Below, in pieces: positions 7,196-14,738 of a stretch of DNA of 20,381 nt. The translations under genes and the position numbers were made by a program. Under the pieces are notes generated by a model. The model ran no database searches and was not told the origin of the DNA. It saw nothing but the letters and a program-made list of their open reading frames with translations. Each line of letters starts with the position of its first letter. The stretch's first letter is position 1. Source of the stretch: Ferrovibrio sp035304305 (GTDB lineage Bacteria; Pseudomonadota; Alphaproteobacteria; Ferrovibrionales; Ferrovibrionaceae). The stretch is from NCBI RefSeq assembly GCF_035304305.1, contig NZ_DATGQG010000037.1, positions 1 to 20,381 of the forward strand, written 5' to 3'.

Positions 7196-7573
7196 ATGTC
7201 AGTCAAGATCCGCATGACCCGCGGCGGCGCCAAGAAGCGCCCCTACTACCGCATCGTGGTGGCCGACTCGCGCAGCCCGCGCGACGGCCGCTTCATCGAG
7301 AAGATCGGCTCCTACGATCCGATGCTGCCCAAGGACCGCGAGCGCGTGCAGCTGGACACCGAGCGCGTGAAGTACTGGCTGTCGCAGGGCGCCCAGCCGT
7401 CCGACCGCTGCGCGCGCTTCTTCGCCAAGGCCGGCCTGATGAAGTGGGAGCACGGCAACAATCCGCAGAAGGCGAAGCCGAAGGCCAAGGCGCAGGAGCG
7501 CATGAAGGCTGCTGAAGAGGCCGCCAAGGCTGCCGCCGAAGCGGCTGCCGCGCCGGCCGGCGACGCCGCCTAA
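7196..7573 (+). CDS. rpsP: 30S ribosomal protein S16
   Basis: S16 is a primary-binding protein of the small ribosomal subunit needed for 30S assembly. The 125-residue product starts SVKIRMTRGGAKKRPYYRIV and continues with the family blocks ADSRSPRDGRFIEKIGSYDP and RVKYWLSQGAQPSD. The C-terminal 40 residues are a Lys/Ala-rich extension typical of alphaproteobacterial S16. The ATG at 7196 has AAAGGA (7185-7190) five bases upstream; the frame is open further upstream inside ffh, but that part is not S16. rimM starts 8 bases after the stop. Confidence 0.97.
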   Translation: MSVKIRMTRGGAKKRPYYRIVVADSRSPRDGRFIEKIGSYDPMLPKDRERVQLDTERVKYWLSQGAQPSDRCARFFAKAGLMKWEHGNNPQKAKPKAKAQERMKAAEEAAKAAAEAAAAPAGDAA

Positions 7574-7581
7574 GGAAAGGC

Positions 7582-8136
7582 ATGACCCGCCGGGTTCTGC
7601 TGGGCGTGGTGATCGGTGCGCAGGGCATCCGGGGCGAAGTGAGGGTGAAAACCTTCACCGGCGACCCGGAAGCCATCGGGGATTACGGTCCCCTGTCTGA
7701 TGCGAAAGCCGAGCGCCAGTTCAGGCTGAAGGTCCGGCGGATCGCGAAGGGTGACGTGGTGATCGCGGCGATCCAGGGCATAGCCGACCGCAATGCGGCG
7801 GAAGCGCTGAAGGGCACGGAGCTTTACGTGCCCCGCGATGCGCTGCCCGAGGCCGGGGACGGCGAGTTCTATTACGCCGACCTGGTCGGGTTGCAGGCTT
7901 TCGCCACCGACGGCCGTCTGCTCGGCCCGGTGGTCGCGGTGCATAATTTCGGCGCCGGCGACATGCTGGAGGTGAAGCCGGAAGGCCGGGCCTCCGTCAT
8001 GGTGCCGTTCACCGACGACGCCGTGCCCGAGGTGGACGTGGACGGCGGGAAAGTCACCGTCGATCCGGCTTTCTGGCTGGGTCCGGATGCCGCGGATGCG
8101 GCGGAACGGAGCCGGGAGGAGGCCGGCGAGCCGTGA
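7582..8136 (+). CDS. rimM: Ribosome maturation factor RimM
   Basis: RimM assists late assembly of the 30S head domain and binds S19. The 184-residue protein has the N-terminal beta-barrel (LGVVIGAQGIRGEVRVKTFT, about 7-26; then ADRNAAEALKGTELYVPR) and a C-terminal PRC-barrel starting at EFYYADLVGL (about 95-104) with MVPFTDDAVPEVD. A charged tail (AADAAERSREEAGEP) follows. The ATG is preceded by AAGGA eight bases after the rpsP stop. The TGA stop overlaps the trmD GTG start (GTGA), so translation is probably coupled. Confidence 0.95.
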   Translation: MTRRVLLGVVIGAQGIRGEVRVKTFTGDPEAIGDYGPLSDAKAERQFRLKVRRIAKGDVVIAAIQGIADRNAAEALKGTELYVPRDALPEAGDGEFYYADLVGLQAFATDGRLLGPVVAVHNFGAGDMLEVKPEGRASVMVPFTDDAVPEVDVDGGKVTVDPAFWLGPDAADAAERSREEAGEP

Positions 8137-8870
8137 CCGGCACCGGCTCCCGCGGGTGGGATGCCCGGATACTCACCCTGTATCCGGCGATGTTTCCCGG
8201 TCCGCTGGGCCAGAGCCTGGCCGGCAGGGCCCTGAACGAGGGGGTCTGGTCGCTGAGAGTGGTGGACATTCGCGACTTTGCACGCGATAAACACCGCTCC
8301 GTGGACGACACCCCCTTCGGCGGCGGACCCGGCATGGTGATGCGGCCCGACGTACTGGCGGCAGCGATCGATGCAACGGTCGCGGCGGCCGGGGAAGCGG
8401 CGGCGGAACAGCCGCTGATCTACTTCTCGCCGCGTGGCCGGCGCCTGGACCAGGCGCTGGTGCATTCGGTGAAGGATGCAGGCGGCGCGACGCTGGTCTG
8501 CGGACGGTTCGAGGGGGTGGACGAGCGCCTGCTGCAGGCGCGCCCCGTCACCGAGGTCAGCCTCGGCGATTTCGTCCTCTCGGGCGGCGAGATCGCTGCC
8601 TATGCGCTGCTCGATGCGGTCGTGCGGCTGCTGCCCGGGGTGATGGGTGCCGAGGAGTCCGGCACCGAGGAGAGTTTCGCGGACGGCCTGCTGGAATATC
8701 CCCAGTATACCCGGCCGCAGGAGTGGGAGGGCCGCAGCGTGCCGGAGGTGCTGCTGTCGGGCCACCACGAAAGGATCGCAGCCTGGCGGCGCGATCAGGC
8801 GGAAAGGATCACCGCCGAGCGCCGCCCGGATCTGTGGGAAGACTACGCCAAGCGCAAGCGCGGCAAGTGA
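8133..8870 (+). CDS. trmD: tRNA (guanine-37-N1)-methyltransferase TrmD
   Basis: TrmD is a SPOUT-class trefoil-knot enzyme that methylates G37 next to the anticodon using SAM, preventing +1 frameshifts. The 245-residue protein shows PFGGGPGM (61-68), CGRFEGVDER (123-132), SLGDFVLSGGEIAAY (143-157) in the knot, a candidate catalytic Asp184 in ADGLLEYPQYTRP, and GHHERIAAWRRDQA near the C-terminus. The start is GTG, overlapping the rimM stop by four bases, with AGGAGG at 8117-8122 upstream. No ATG at a sensible position exists. Gene order is standard. Confidence 0.96.
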   Translation: MTGTGSRGWDARILTLYPAMFPGPLGQSLAGRALNEGVWSLRVVDIRDFARDKHRSVDDTPFGGGPGMVMRPDVLAAAIDATVAAAGEAAAEQPLIYFSPRGRRLDQALVHSVKDAGGATLVCGRFEGVDERLLQARPVTEVSLGDFVLSGGEIAAYALLDAVVRLLPGVMGAEESGTEESFADGLLEYPQYTRPQEWEGRSVPEVLLSGHHERIAAWRRDQAERITAERRPDLWEDYAKRKRGK

Positions 8871-8908
8871 ACGAAACGGTTTGGTTTGAAGAAGAAAGGC
8901 TGAGTGCC

Positions 8909-9334
8909 ATGAACCTGTTGCAGCAGATCGAGAAAGAGCAGACCGAGGCCCTGGCGGCTGCGCGCGCGGTGCCCGAATTCGGCCCCGGCGACACGCTGAA
9001 GGTGAACGTGAAGGTGGTGGAAGGCGGCCGCGAGCGCGTGCAGGCCTATGAAGGCGTCTGCATCGCCCGTTCCAACCGCGGCGTGAATTCTTCCTTCACC
9101 GTGCGCAAGATCTCCTACGGCGAGGGCGTGGAGCGTATCTTCCCGCTCTACTCGCCGCGCATCGAGTCGATCAGCGTCCTGCGCCGCGGCGATGTGCGCC
9201 GCGCCAAGCTCTATTACCTGCGCGGCCGTACCGGCAAGGCTGCCCGCATCACCGAGAAGCGGGACACCGCCCCGGCCGAGAAGGCCGCCGCCGAAAAGGC
9301 GGCAAAGAAGAAGGAAGCCGCCGCCAAGGCCTGA
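8909..9334 (+). CDS. rplS: 50S ribosomal protein L19
   Basis: L19 lies at the interface of the ribosomal subunits. The 141-residue protein begins MNLLQQIEKEQ and contains FGPGDTLKVNVKV, GVCIARSNRGVNSSFTVRKI and VERIFPLYSPRIESI, all family blocks, then RGKAAR-type residues and an Ala/Lys/Glu-rich tail of about 25 residues. The ATG at 8909 has GAAAGG (8894-8899) upstream; the frame is open further back into trmD but is not part of L19. A strong intrinsic terminator follows, ending the block. Confidence 0.97.
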   Translation: MNLLQQIEKEQTEALAAARAVPEFGPGDTLKVNVKVVEGGRERVQAYEGVCIARSNRGVNSSFTVRKISYGEGVERIFPLYSPRIESISVLRRGDVRRAKLYYLRGRTGKAARITEKRDTAPAEKAAAEKAAKKKEAAAKA

Positions 9335-9373
9335 TCGCGGCGCCGTCCCGCGGCACCCGGTCCCACGGATACA

Positions 9374-9414
9374 CCGCCTGCCATCCCTGCCGGGGTGGCG
9401 GGCGGTTCCTTTTT
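9374..9414 (+). terminator. Intrinsic terminator after rplS
   Basis: CCGCCTGCC (9374-9382) pairs with GGCGGGCGG (9397-9405) through nine pairs including one G-U, with a 14-base loop. The tail TTCCTTTTT (9406-9414) supplies the U-tract. It cleanly ends the ffh-rplS transcription unit. Confidence 0.85.
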
Positions 9415-9474
9415 GCGCCGGACCATCTCCGGCTGCCTGCCGCAACGAAACCTACTTTTCCGCTAAATAACTGT

Positions 9475-9503
9475 TTGTCCTCGCCTTCCGGTTCGGATTT
9501 ATT
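9475..9503 (+). promoter_or_regulatory. Possible promoter of the double hybrid kinase
   Basis: TTGTCC (9475-9480, 4/6) is 17 bases from TTTATT (9498-9503, 4/6). The -10 is identical to the one proposed for ffh. Transcription would start near 9510, leaving a leader of about 27 bases that contains the strong Shine-Dalgarno at 9526-9531. Confidence 0.4.
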
Positions 9504-9525
9504 AGCCCCGGCCAAGCGTACAGAC

Positions 9526-9539
9526 AGGAGGCCCGACTG
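9526..9539 (+). promoter_or_regulatory. Strong ribosome binding site in front of a CTG start
   Basis: AGGAGG (9526-9531) is a perfect Shine-Dalgarno. Five bases later, in the kinase frame, lies CTG (9537-9539). No in-frame ATG, GTG or TTG occurs between this site and the ATG at 9597, which has no Shine-Dalgarno and would remove the conserved FLAGGGEMGARMR stretch. The site therefore argues for initiation at CTG, or for a base error in this codon. Confidence 0.6.
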
Positions 9540-12500
9540 AGCACGAGCCCGCAATCCGAGGGGGCTGCGCTGGACTTTCTTGCCGGCGGCGGCGAGATGG
9601 GTGCGCGCATGCGCGCCCTCGACTGGGCCGCCACGCCGCTGGGCCCCGCTTCCGGCTGGCCGCAGAGTCTGAAGGCAACGATCCGCATCCTGCTCAGCTC
9701 GCGCTTCGCCATGTGGATGTGCTGGGGCCCGGAGCTGACCTTCTTCTGCAACGATGCCTACAAGCCGACTCTCGGCGTGAAGGGCGACTGGGCGCTCGGC
9801 GCGCGGGCCGACAGGGTCTGGGAGGAGATCTGGGAGGATATCGGCCCCCGCATCGACACGGTGCTGCGCACCGGCCAGGCGACATGGGACGAAAATCTGC
9901 TGCTCTACCTGGAACGCAGCGGATTTCCTGAAGAGACCTACCACACCTTTTCCTACAGCCCGCTGGCGGATGACCGCGGCGCCATTGTCGGCATGCTCTG
10001 CGTCGTCGCCGAAACGACGGAGCGGGTGATCGCCGAGCGCCGCATGGCCCTGCTGCGCGACCTCGCGACCCAGCTGACCGGCGTGTTCACGCTGGACGGG
10101 ATCTGCGACGCCCTGCACAGGGTGAGCCGCAATCACGACGACCTGCCGCTGCTGGCGGCGTATCTCCACGACGAGGACGGCGGCGGCGCCACGCGCATCT
10201 GCTATGTCGGCGACGACCAGGATCGCGCCCGCCTTCCCATCAGCATCGCGGCGGGTGACGGCAGCGCCTGGGTGACGGCCATGCAGGACTGCCGCAGCGG
10301 ACCGCTCCTGATCGAGAAACTGGCCAGCCTGACGGGTGACCTGGCCGGCACCGGCTGCTGGGAGACGCCGCCGGAACAGGGGCTGCTGGTGACCCTGCAG
10401 GGCAGTGATCGCATCGCCGGTTTTCTTGTCGTCGGCCTCAATCCGCACCGGCGGCATGACGAGGATTATGCCGGCTTCGTTGCCCTGCTGGCGGGGCAGA
10501 TCGAGGCCAGTCTGAAGAGCGTCCACGCCTATGAGGAGGAACGGCGGCGCGCCGAAGCGCTGGCCGAACTCGACCGCGCCAAGACGGCGTTCTTCTCCAA
10601 TGTCAGCCATGAATTCCGCACCCCGCTGACGCTGATGCTGGGGCCGCTGGAGGATGCGCTGAACCGGCCCGACCTGCTGGGGTCGGAAGAGCTGCGCAAC
10701 ACCCTCGACCTTGCGCATCGCAACGGCCTGCGCCTGCTGCGCATGGTCAACACGCTGCTGGATTTCTCGCGCATCGAAGCCGGCCGCAACGATGCCCGGT
10801 TCGAGCCGACCGACCTCGGCGCCTTCACGGCGGATCTTGCCGCCAACTTCCGCTCGGCCATGGAGCGCGCCGGCCTGCGCTTCACGGTGGATTGCCAGCC
10901 GCTCCCCCATCCCGTCCATGTCGACCGGGAGATGTGGGAGAAGGTGGTGCTGAACCTGATCTCGAATGCCTTCAAGTTCACCTTCGAGGGCGAAGTCAGC
11001 GTCACCATTGCCGCCGATGCCGATGGCCGCCATGCCGAGCTCCGCGTCCGCGATACCGGCATCGGCATCGCGGCGGAAGAGCTGCCGCACCTGTTCGAGC
11101 GCTTCTACCGGGTCGTCGATGCACGCGGCCGCAGCTTTGAAGGCACCGGCATCGGTCTGGCGCTGGCGCGGGAACTCGTGACGCTGCATGGTGGCAGCAT
11201 CCGGGCGGAGAGCGAACCCGACCGGGGCAGCTGCTTCATCGTCAGCATTCCCTTCGGGACACAGCACCTGCCGCCCGAACGCGTGGTGAAGACACCCTCC
11301 AGCCCCCAGTCTGCCAGCCCGCAGGCCATCGGCTATGTCGCCGAGGCGCTGCGCTGGCTGCCGGACGAGGACAGACCGGCCGCTGACGACGCCGGCAATC
11401 TCGGCCTGCCGGCGCAACCGGGCCCGCGCATCCTGCTCGCCGACGACAATGCCGACATGCGCGACTATGTCCGCCGTCTGCTGGAAAGCCATGGCTACAG
11501 GGTGGAAACGGCGGCGGACGGCCGGGCCGCCCTGGAATCGGTGCTGAACAACCCGCCCGATCTGGTGCTGAGCGACGTGATGATGCCGCGTCTGGATGGT
11601 TTCGGCCTGCTCGCCGCCATCCGCGCCCAGCCCGGAATGGAAATGATGCCGGTCATCCTGCTATCGGCCCGGGCCGGCGAGGAAGCACGGCTGGAGGCGC
11701 TTCAGGCCGGCGCCTATGACTATCTGGTGAAGCCCTTCTCGGCGCGCGACCTGCTCGCCCGGGTCGGCAGCAAGCTGCAGATCGCCGGCATGCACCGGGA
11801 GACCCAGCGGGCGCTGGTGGAGGAAGCCTCGACGCTGGAGATCATCAACCGGCTGGCCGCGACCGTGGCAGCCGAGATCGATCTCGACCGCACGGTGCAG
11901 GTCGTGACCGATGCCGCCACCGAACTGACCGGCGCGGCCTTCGGTGCCTTCTTCTACAACGTCGTGAACAGCGAAGGCGAACGCTACATGCTGTACACGA
12001 TCTCGGGCGCGCCGCGCGAAGCCTTCTCCAAATTCCCCATGCCGCGCAACACCGCGATCTTCGGCCCCACTTTCCGCGGCGAGGATGTCGTGCTGTCCGA
12101 CGACATCACCCAAGATCCGCGCTACGGACAGAATGCGCCCTACCGCGGCATGCCCGAGGGCCATCTGCCGGTACGCTCCTATCTCTCTGCGCCGGTCATC
12201 GCCGCCTCGGGCGAGGTGCTGGGCGCCATTTTCCTCGGCCATCCCGAAGCGGGCATCTTTACCGACCGCGCCAAGCGGCTGGTCAAGGCCATCGCGCCTC
12301 ATGCCGCGATCGCCATCGAGAAGGCGCGGCTCTACCAGGCCGCACAGACGGAGATTGCCGAACGCCGGCAGGTGGAGGAGGAGCGCGAACGGCTGGTGGC
12401 CGCCCTGCGCGAGCTGAACCAGACACTGGAAACCAAGGTCGTGGAGCGCACGGCCGATCTCGTGCGCGCCAACCAGAAACTGCGCAGCGAGGCGCAGGAG

Positions 12501-14048
12501 CGCGAGCGGGTCGAGGAAGCCCTGCGCCAGGCGCAGAAGATGGAGGCGATCGGCCAGCTCACCGGTGGCGTCGCCCATGACTTCAACAACCTCCTGACCG
12601 TCATCATCGGCAATCTGGAAACCCTGCAGCGGCAGTTCGATCGCGAAACGCCGGACAGGCAGCGCATGCGGCGCTCGGTGGAGAATGCCACCCGCGGCGC
12701 CCAGCGCGCCGCCGCGCTGACCCAGCGGCTGCTCGCCTTCTCCCGGCGTCAGCCGCTCGAGCCCAAGCCGGTCGACGTCAACAAGCTGGTTTCCGGCATG
12801 TCGGACCTGCTGCGCCGGACCCTCGGCGAACAGGTCTCGGTGGAAGTCGTCCTCGCCGGCGGCCTGTGGCGTACCCATGCCGATCCGAACCAGCTGGAAA
12901 GCGCGATCCTCAATCTCGCCGTCAATGCCCGCGACGCCATGCCCGACGGCGGCAAGCTGATCATCGAAACGGCGAATACGGAAATCCACGAGGAACAGGC
13001 CGTCCGCCAGTCCGAAATGGCACCCGGCCAGTATGTGATGATCTGCGTGTCCGATTCCGGTCGCGGCATGACGCCGGAGGTGATGGCGCATGCCTTCGAA
13101 CCGTTTTTTACCACCAAGGATGTCGGGCACGGCACCGGCCTTGGCCTGAGTCAGGTCTATGGCTTCGTGAAACAGTCCGGCGGCCATGTGAAGCTCTCCA
13201 GCGAGCCCGGCCAGGGCACCACCGTACGGGTCTACCTGCCGCGCATGATTGCCGACACGGAAACGGAGGATCAGCCGGCCGCCTTCGCCGGCCCGTTCAG
13301 CGACGGCGAGGAACTGGTGCTGGTGGTGGAGGACGATGCCGATGTGCGCGCCTACTCCACCGAGATGCTGTCGGATCTCGGCTATAAGGTACTGCAGGCG
13401 CCGGACGGCAGAACCGCGCTGGATCTGCTGGACCGGCATCCGGATATCGTTCTGCTGTTCACCGATGTCGGCCTGCCGGGCGGCATGAACGGACGTCAGC
13501 TGGCCGACGAGGCGTTGCAGCGCCGGCCGGAGCTGAAGGTGCTGTTCACCACCGGCTATGCCCGCGACGCCATCGTCCATGACGGACGGCTCGACCCCGG
13601 GGTGCAGCTCATCACCAAGCCGTTCACCTACGCGGCACTGGCCGCCAAGCTGCGCGACATCCTTGATGTGAAATCGCGCCGGCGCAGCCTGCTTTTCGTC
13701 GAGGATGATGCGATGATGCGCGGCCTGATGGCCGATGCGCTGCAGGATTCCGGCTTCCGCGTGCTGCAGGCCGCCACGGGGCGGGAGGCGATCACACGCC
13801 TGCGCCTCGGCGCCGGCAGCATCGACGCGGCCGTGGTCGACCTCGGCCTGCCGGACATGCGCGGCGACGAACTGGTCGGCGAGTTGCGGGCAATCGACAC
13901 CCGGCTGCCGATCGTCATCGCCAGCGGCTATGGCGAGGCCACCATGCGCACGCGCTTCGCCGACGACCCGCTGCTGCGTTTCCTTGAAAAGCCCTATGTC
14001 TCGACCCAGCTGGAAGACCTGCTGCGGGATCTCGGCGTGGCGCCCTGA
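9537..14048 (+). CDS. Double hybrid sensor histidine kinase (PAS-GAF-HK-REC-GAF-HK-REC-REC)
   Basis: This soluble protein of about 1,503 residues carries two complete kinase modules. Order: PAS-like N-terminus (about 1-170), GAF-like region (about 175-330), HisKA with phospho-acceptor His358 (SNVSHEFRTPL), HATPase with N-box NLISN (473-477), DTGIGI and GTGIGLALA; receiver 1 (Asp680, LSDVMMP, then LVKPF); GAF (about 765-935); coiled coil; a second HisKA with His1014 (GGVAHDFNNLL), HATPase with NLAVNARDAM, DSGRGM and GTGLGLS; receiver 2 (Asp1310) and receiver 3 (Asp1435, VVDLGLP; LEKPY). All catalytic and acceptor residues appear intact. There is no membrane segment and no output domain. The start is taken as CTG (see the ribosome binding site); the first ATG is 9597. 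It ends 3 bp from the convergent hemerythrin gene. No cognate regulator is adjacent. Confidence 0.92.
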   Translation: MSTSPQSEGAALDFLAGGGEMGARMRALDWAATPLGPASGWPQSLKATIRILLSSRFAMWMCWGPELTFFCNDAYKPTLGVKGDWALGARADRVWEEIWEDIGPRIDTVLRTGQATWDENLLLYLERSGFPEETYHTFSYSPLADDRGAIVGMLCVVAETTERVIAERRMALLRDLATQLTGVFTLDGICDALHRVSRNHDDLPLLAAYLHDEDGGGATRICYVGDDQDRARLPISIAAGDGSAWVTAMQDCRSGPLLIEKLASLTGDLAGTGCWETPPEQGLLVTLQGSDRIAGFLVVGLNPHRRHDEDYAGFVALLAGQIEASLKSVHAYEEERRRAEALAELDRAKTAFFSNVSHEFRTPLTLMLGPLEDALNRPDLLGSEELRNTLDLAHRNGLRLLRMVNTLLDFSRIEAGRNDARFEPTDLGAFTADLAANFRSAMERAGLRFTVDCQPLPHPVHVDREMWEKVVLNLISNAFKFTFEGEVSVTIAADADGRHAELRVRDTGIGIAAEELPHLFERFYRVVDARGRSFEGTGIGLALARELVTLHGGSIRAESEPDRGSCFIVSIPFGTQHLPPERVVKTPSSPQSASPQAIGYVAEALRWLPDEDRPAADDAGNLGLPAQPGPRILLADDNADMRDYVRRLLESHGYRVETAADGRAALESVLNNPPDLVLSDVMMPRLDGFGLLAAIRAQPGMEMMPVILLSARAGEEARLEALQAGAYDYLVKPFSARDLLARVGSKLQIAGMHRETQRALVEEASTLEIINRLAATVAAEIDLDRTVQVVTDAATELTGAAFGAFFYNVVNSEGERYMLYTISGAPREAFSKFPMPRNTAIFGPTFRGEDVVLSDDITQDPRYGQNAPYRGMPEGHLPVRSYLSAPVIAASGEVLGAIFLGHPEAGIFTDRAKRLVKAIAPHAAIAIEKARLYQAAQTEIAERRQVEEERERLVAALRELNQTLETKVVERTADLVRANQKLRSEAQERERVEEALRQAQKMEAIGQLTGGVAHDFNNLLTVIIGNLETLQRQFDRETPDRQRMRRSVENATRGAQRAAALTQRLLAFSRRQPLEPKPVDVNKLVSGMSDLLRRTLGEQVSVEVVLAGGLWRTHADPNQLESAILNLAVNARDAMPDGGKLIIETANTEIHEEQAVRQSEMAPGQYVMICVSDSGRGMTPEVMAHAFEPFFTTKDVGHGTGLGLSQVYGFVKQSGGHVKLSSEPGQGTTVRVYLPRMIADTETEDQPAAFAGPFSDGEELVLVVEDDADVRAYSTEMLSDLGYKVLQAPDGRTALDLLDRHPDIVLLFTDVGLPGGMNGRQLADEALQRRPELKVLFTTGYARDAIVHDGRLDPGVQLITKPFTYAALAAKLRDILDVKSRRRSLLFVEDDAMMRGLMADALQDSGFRVLQAATGREAITRLRLGAGSIDAAVVDLGLPDMRGDELVGELRAIDTRLPIVIASGYGEATMRTRFADDPLLRFLEKPYVSTQLEDLLRDLGVAP

Positions 14049-14051
14049 GCG

Positions 14052-14735
14052 TCAGGCCTTTCCGGTCAGACGGGCCAGCAGTTCGACCCGGCGCGCCGCC
14101 AGTTCGCCACCGAGCTCCATCATGTCGAGGCCGGACTCGCGCAGGGCAGGGAAGAGTTCGCTCTCCTCCTCCCTGACATGGTGGCGGACATATTCGCCAA
14201 GGACGCTGACCTTCGCGTCGTAGAGTTCGTCTTCCGGCGCCATCTTCTCGATCTGGGCGATCAGGGACTTGGCGCTGCCATGCTCGACCTCGGCCTCGTC
14301 GACCAGATCCTCGTCATCGAGCATGCCGCGCGCTGCGGGATAGAGGAGTTCCTCCTCGATCTGCGCATGCACCTTCAGAAGCAGGCAGATCTTGAGGGCC
14401 AGCGCCTGCTTCTCGTCCGCGTCCTCCAGCATCTTGAACTGGTCGAACAGGGAAGCGACTTCGCGATGATCCTGGGTGAGCAGGCGCGTGGCGTCGACCG
14501 GAACCTTCTGCTCGACGGCCAGCCGGCCCATCAGCTTGGCGCCGCTTGCCCCCGAGCGCTTGCGCGCGGCGGTCCGACCCGTGGTGCCTCTGCCGCGGCC
14601 CGTTGCGCGGCGAGCGGCAGTCTTGCCGGCCGCTTTCCGTGCCGCGGTCCGCTTGGCGGCAGGGCGGGCAGCAGCGGACCGGGTGGTCCGCCGCTTGGCC
14701 GCCGTCTTGCGTTTGGCCTGCGTCCGTTTGGCCAT
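14052..14735 (-). CDS. Hemerythrin-domain protein with histone H1-like basic tail
   Basis: This 227-residue protein has two parts. Residues 1-74 contain no Asp or Glu and consist mainly of Ala, Lys, Arg and Thr in AAKR/TAAR-type repeats with a GRGRG run (47-51 region), like bacterial H1-type DNA-binding tails. Residues about 80-200 form an HHE hemerythrin domain with candidate diiron ligands His90, His123-x3-Glu127, His152 and His186-x3-Glu190. Hemerythrins bind O2, NO or iron, or repair iron centres. DNA or nucleoid binding is inferred from the tail. The gene follows the ferritin-like gene by 3 bases and is surely cotranscribed; only a weak GGCGG precedes the ATG, suggesting translational coupling. 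Its end is 3 bp from the kinase stop on the other strand. Confidence 0.9.
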   Translation of the reverse strand: MAKRTQAKRKTAAKRRTTRSAAARPAAKRTAARKAAGKTAARRATGRGRGTTGRTAARKRSGASGAKLMGRLAVEQKVPVDATRLLTQDHREVASLFDQFKMLEDADEKQALALKICLLLKVHAQIEEELLYPAARGMLDDEDLVDEAEVEHGSAKSLIAQIEKMAPEDELYDAKVSVLGEYVRHHVREEESELFPALRESGLDMMELGGELAARRVELLARLTGKA

Positions 14736-14738
14736 GGA

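Noticed and set aside
9249..11492. Minus-strand open frame of 747 codons opposite the kinase N-terminal half
   Set aside because: It mirrors the codon bias of the kinase gene, has no recognisable domain, and overlaps rplS and the terminator. The plus-strand frame has clear domains.
11661..13580. Minus-strand open frame of 639 codons opposite the kinase C-terminal half
   Set aside because: Composition is His/Gln/Arg-rich shadow coding from a high-GC gene; no domain, no ribosome binding site.
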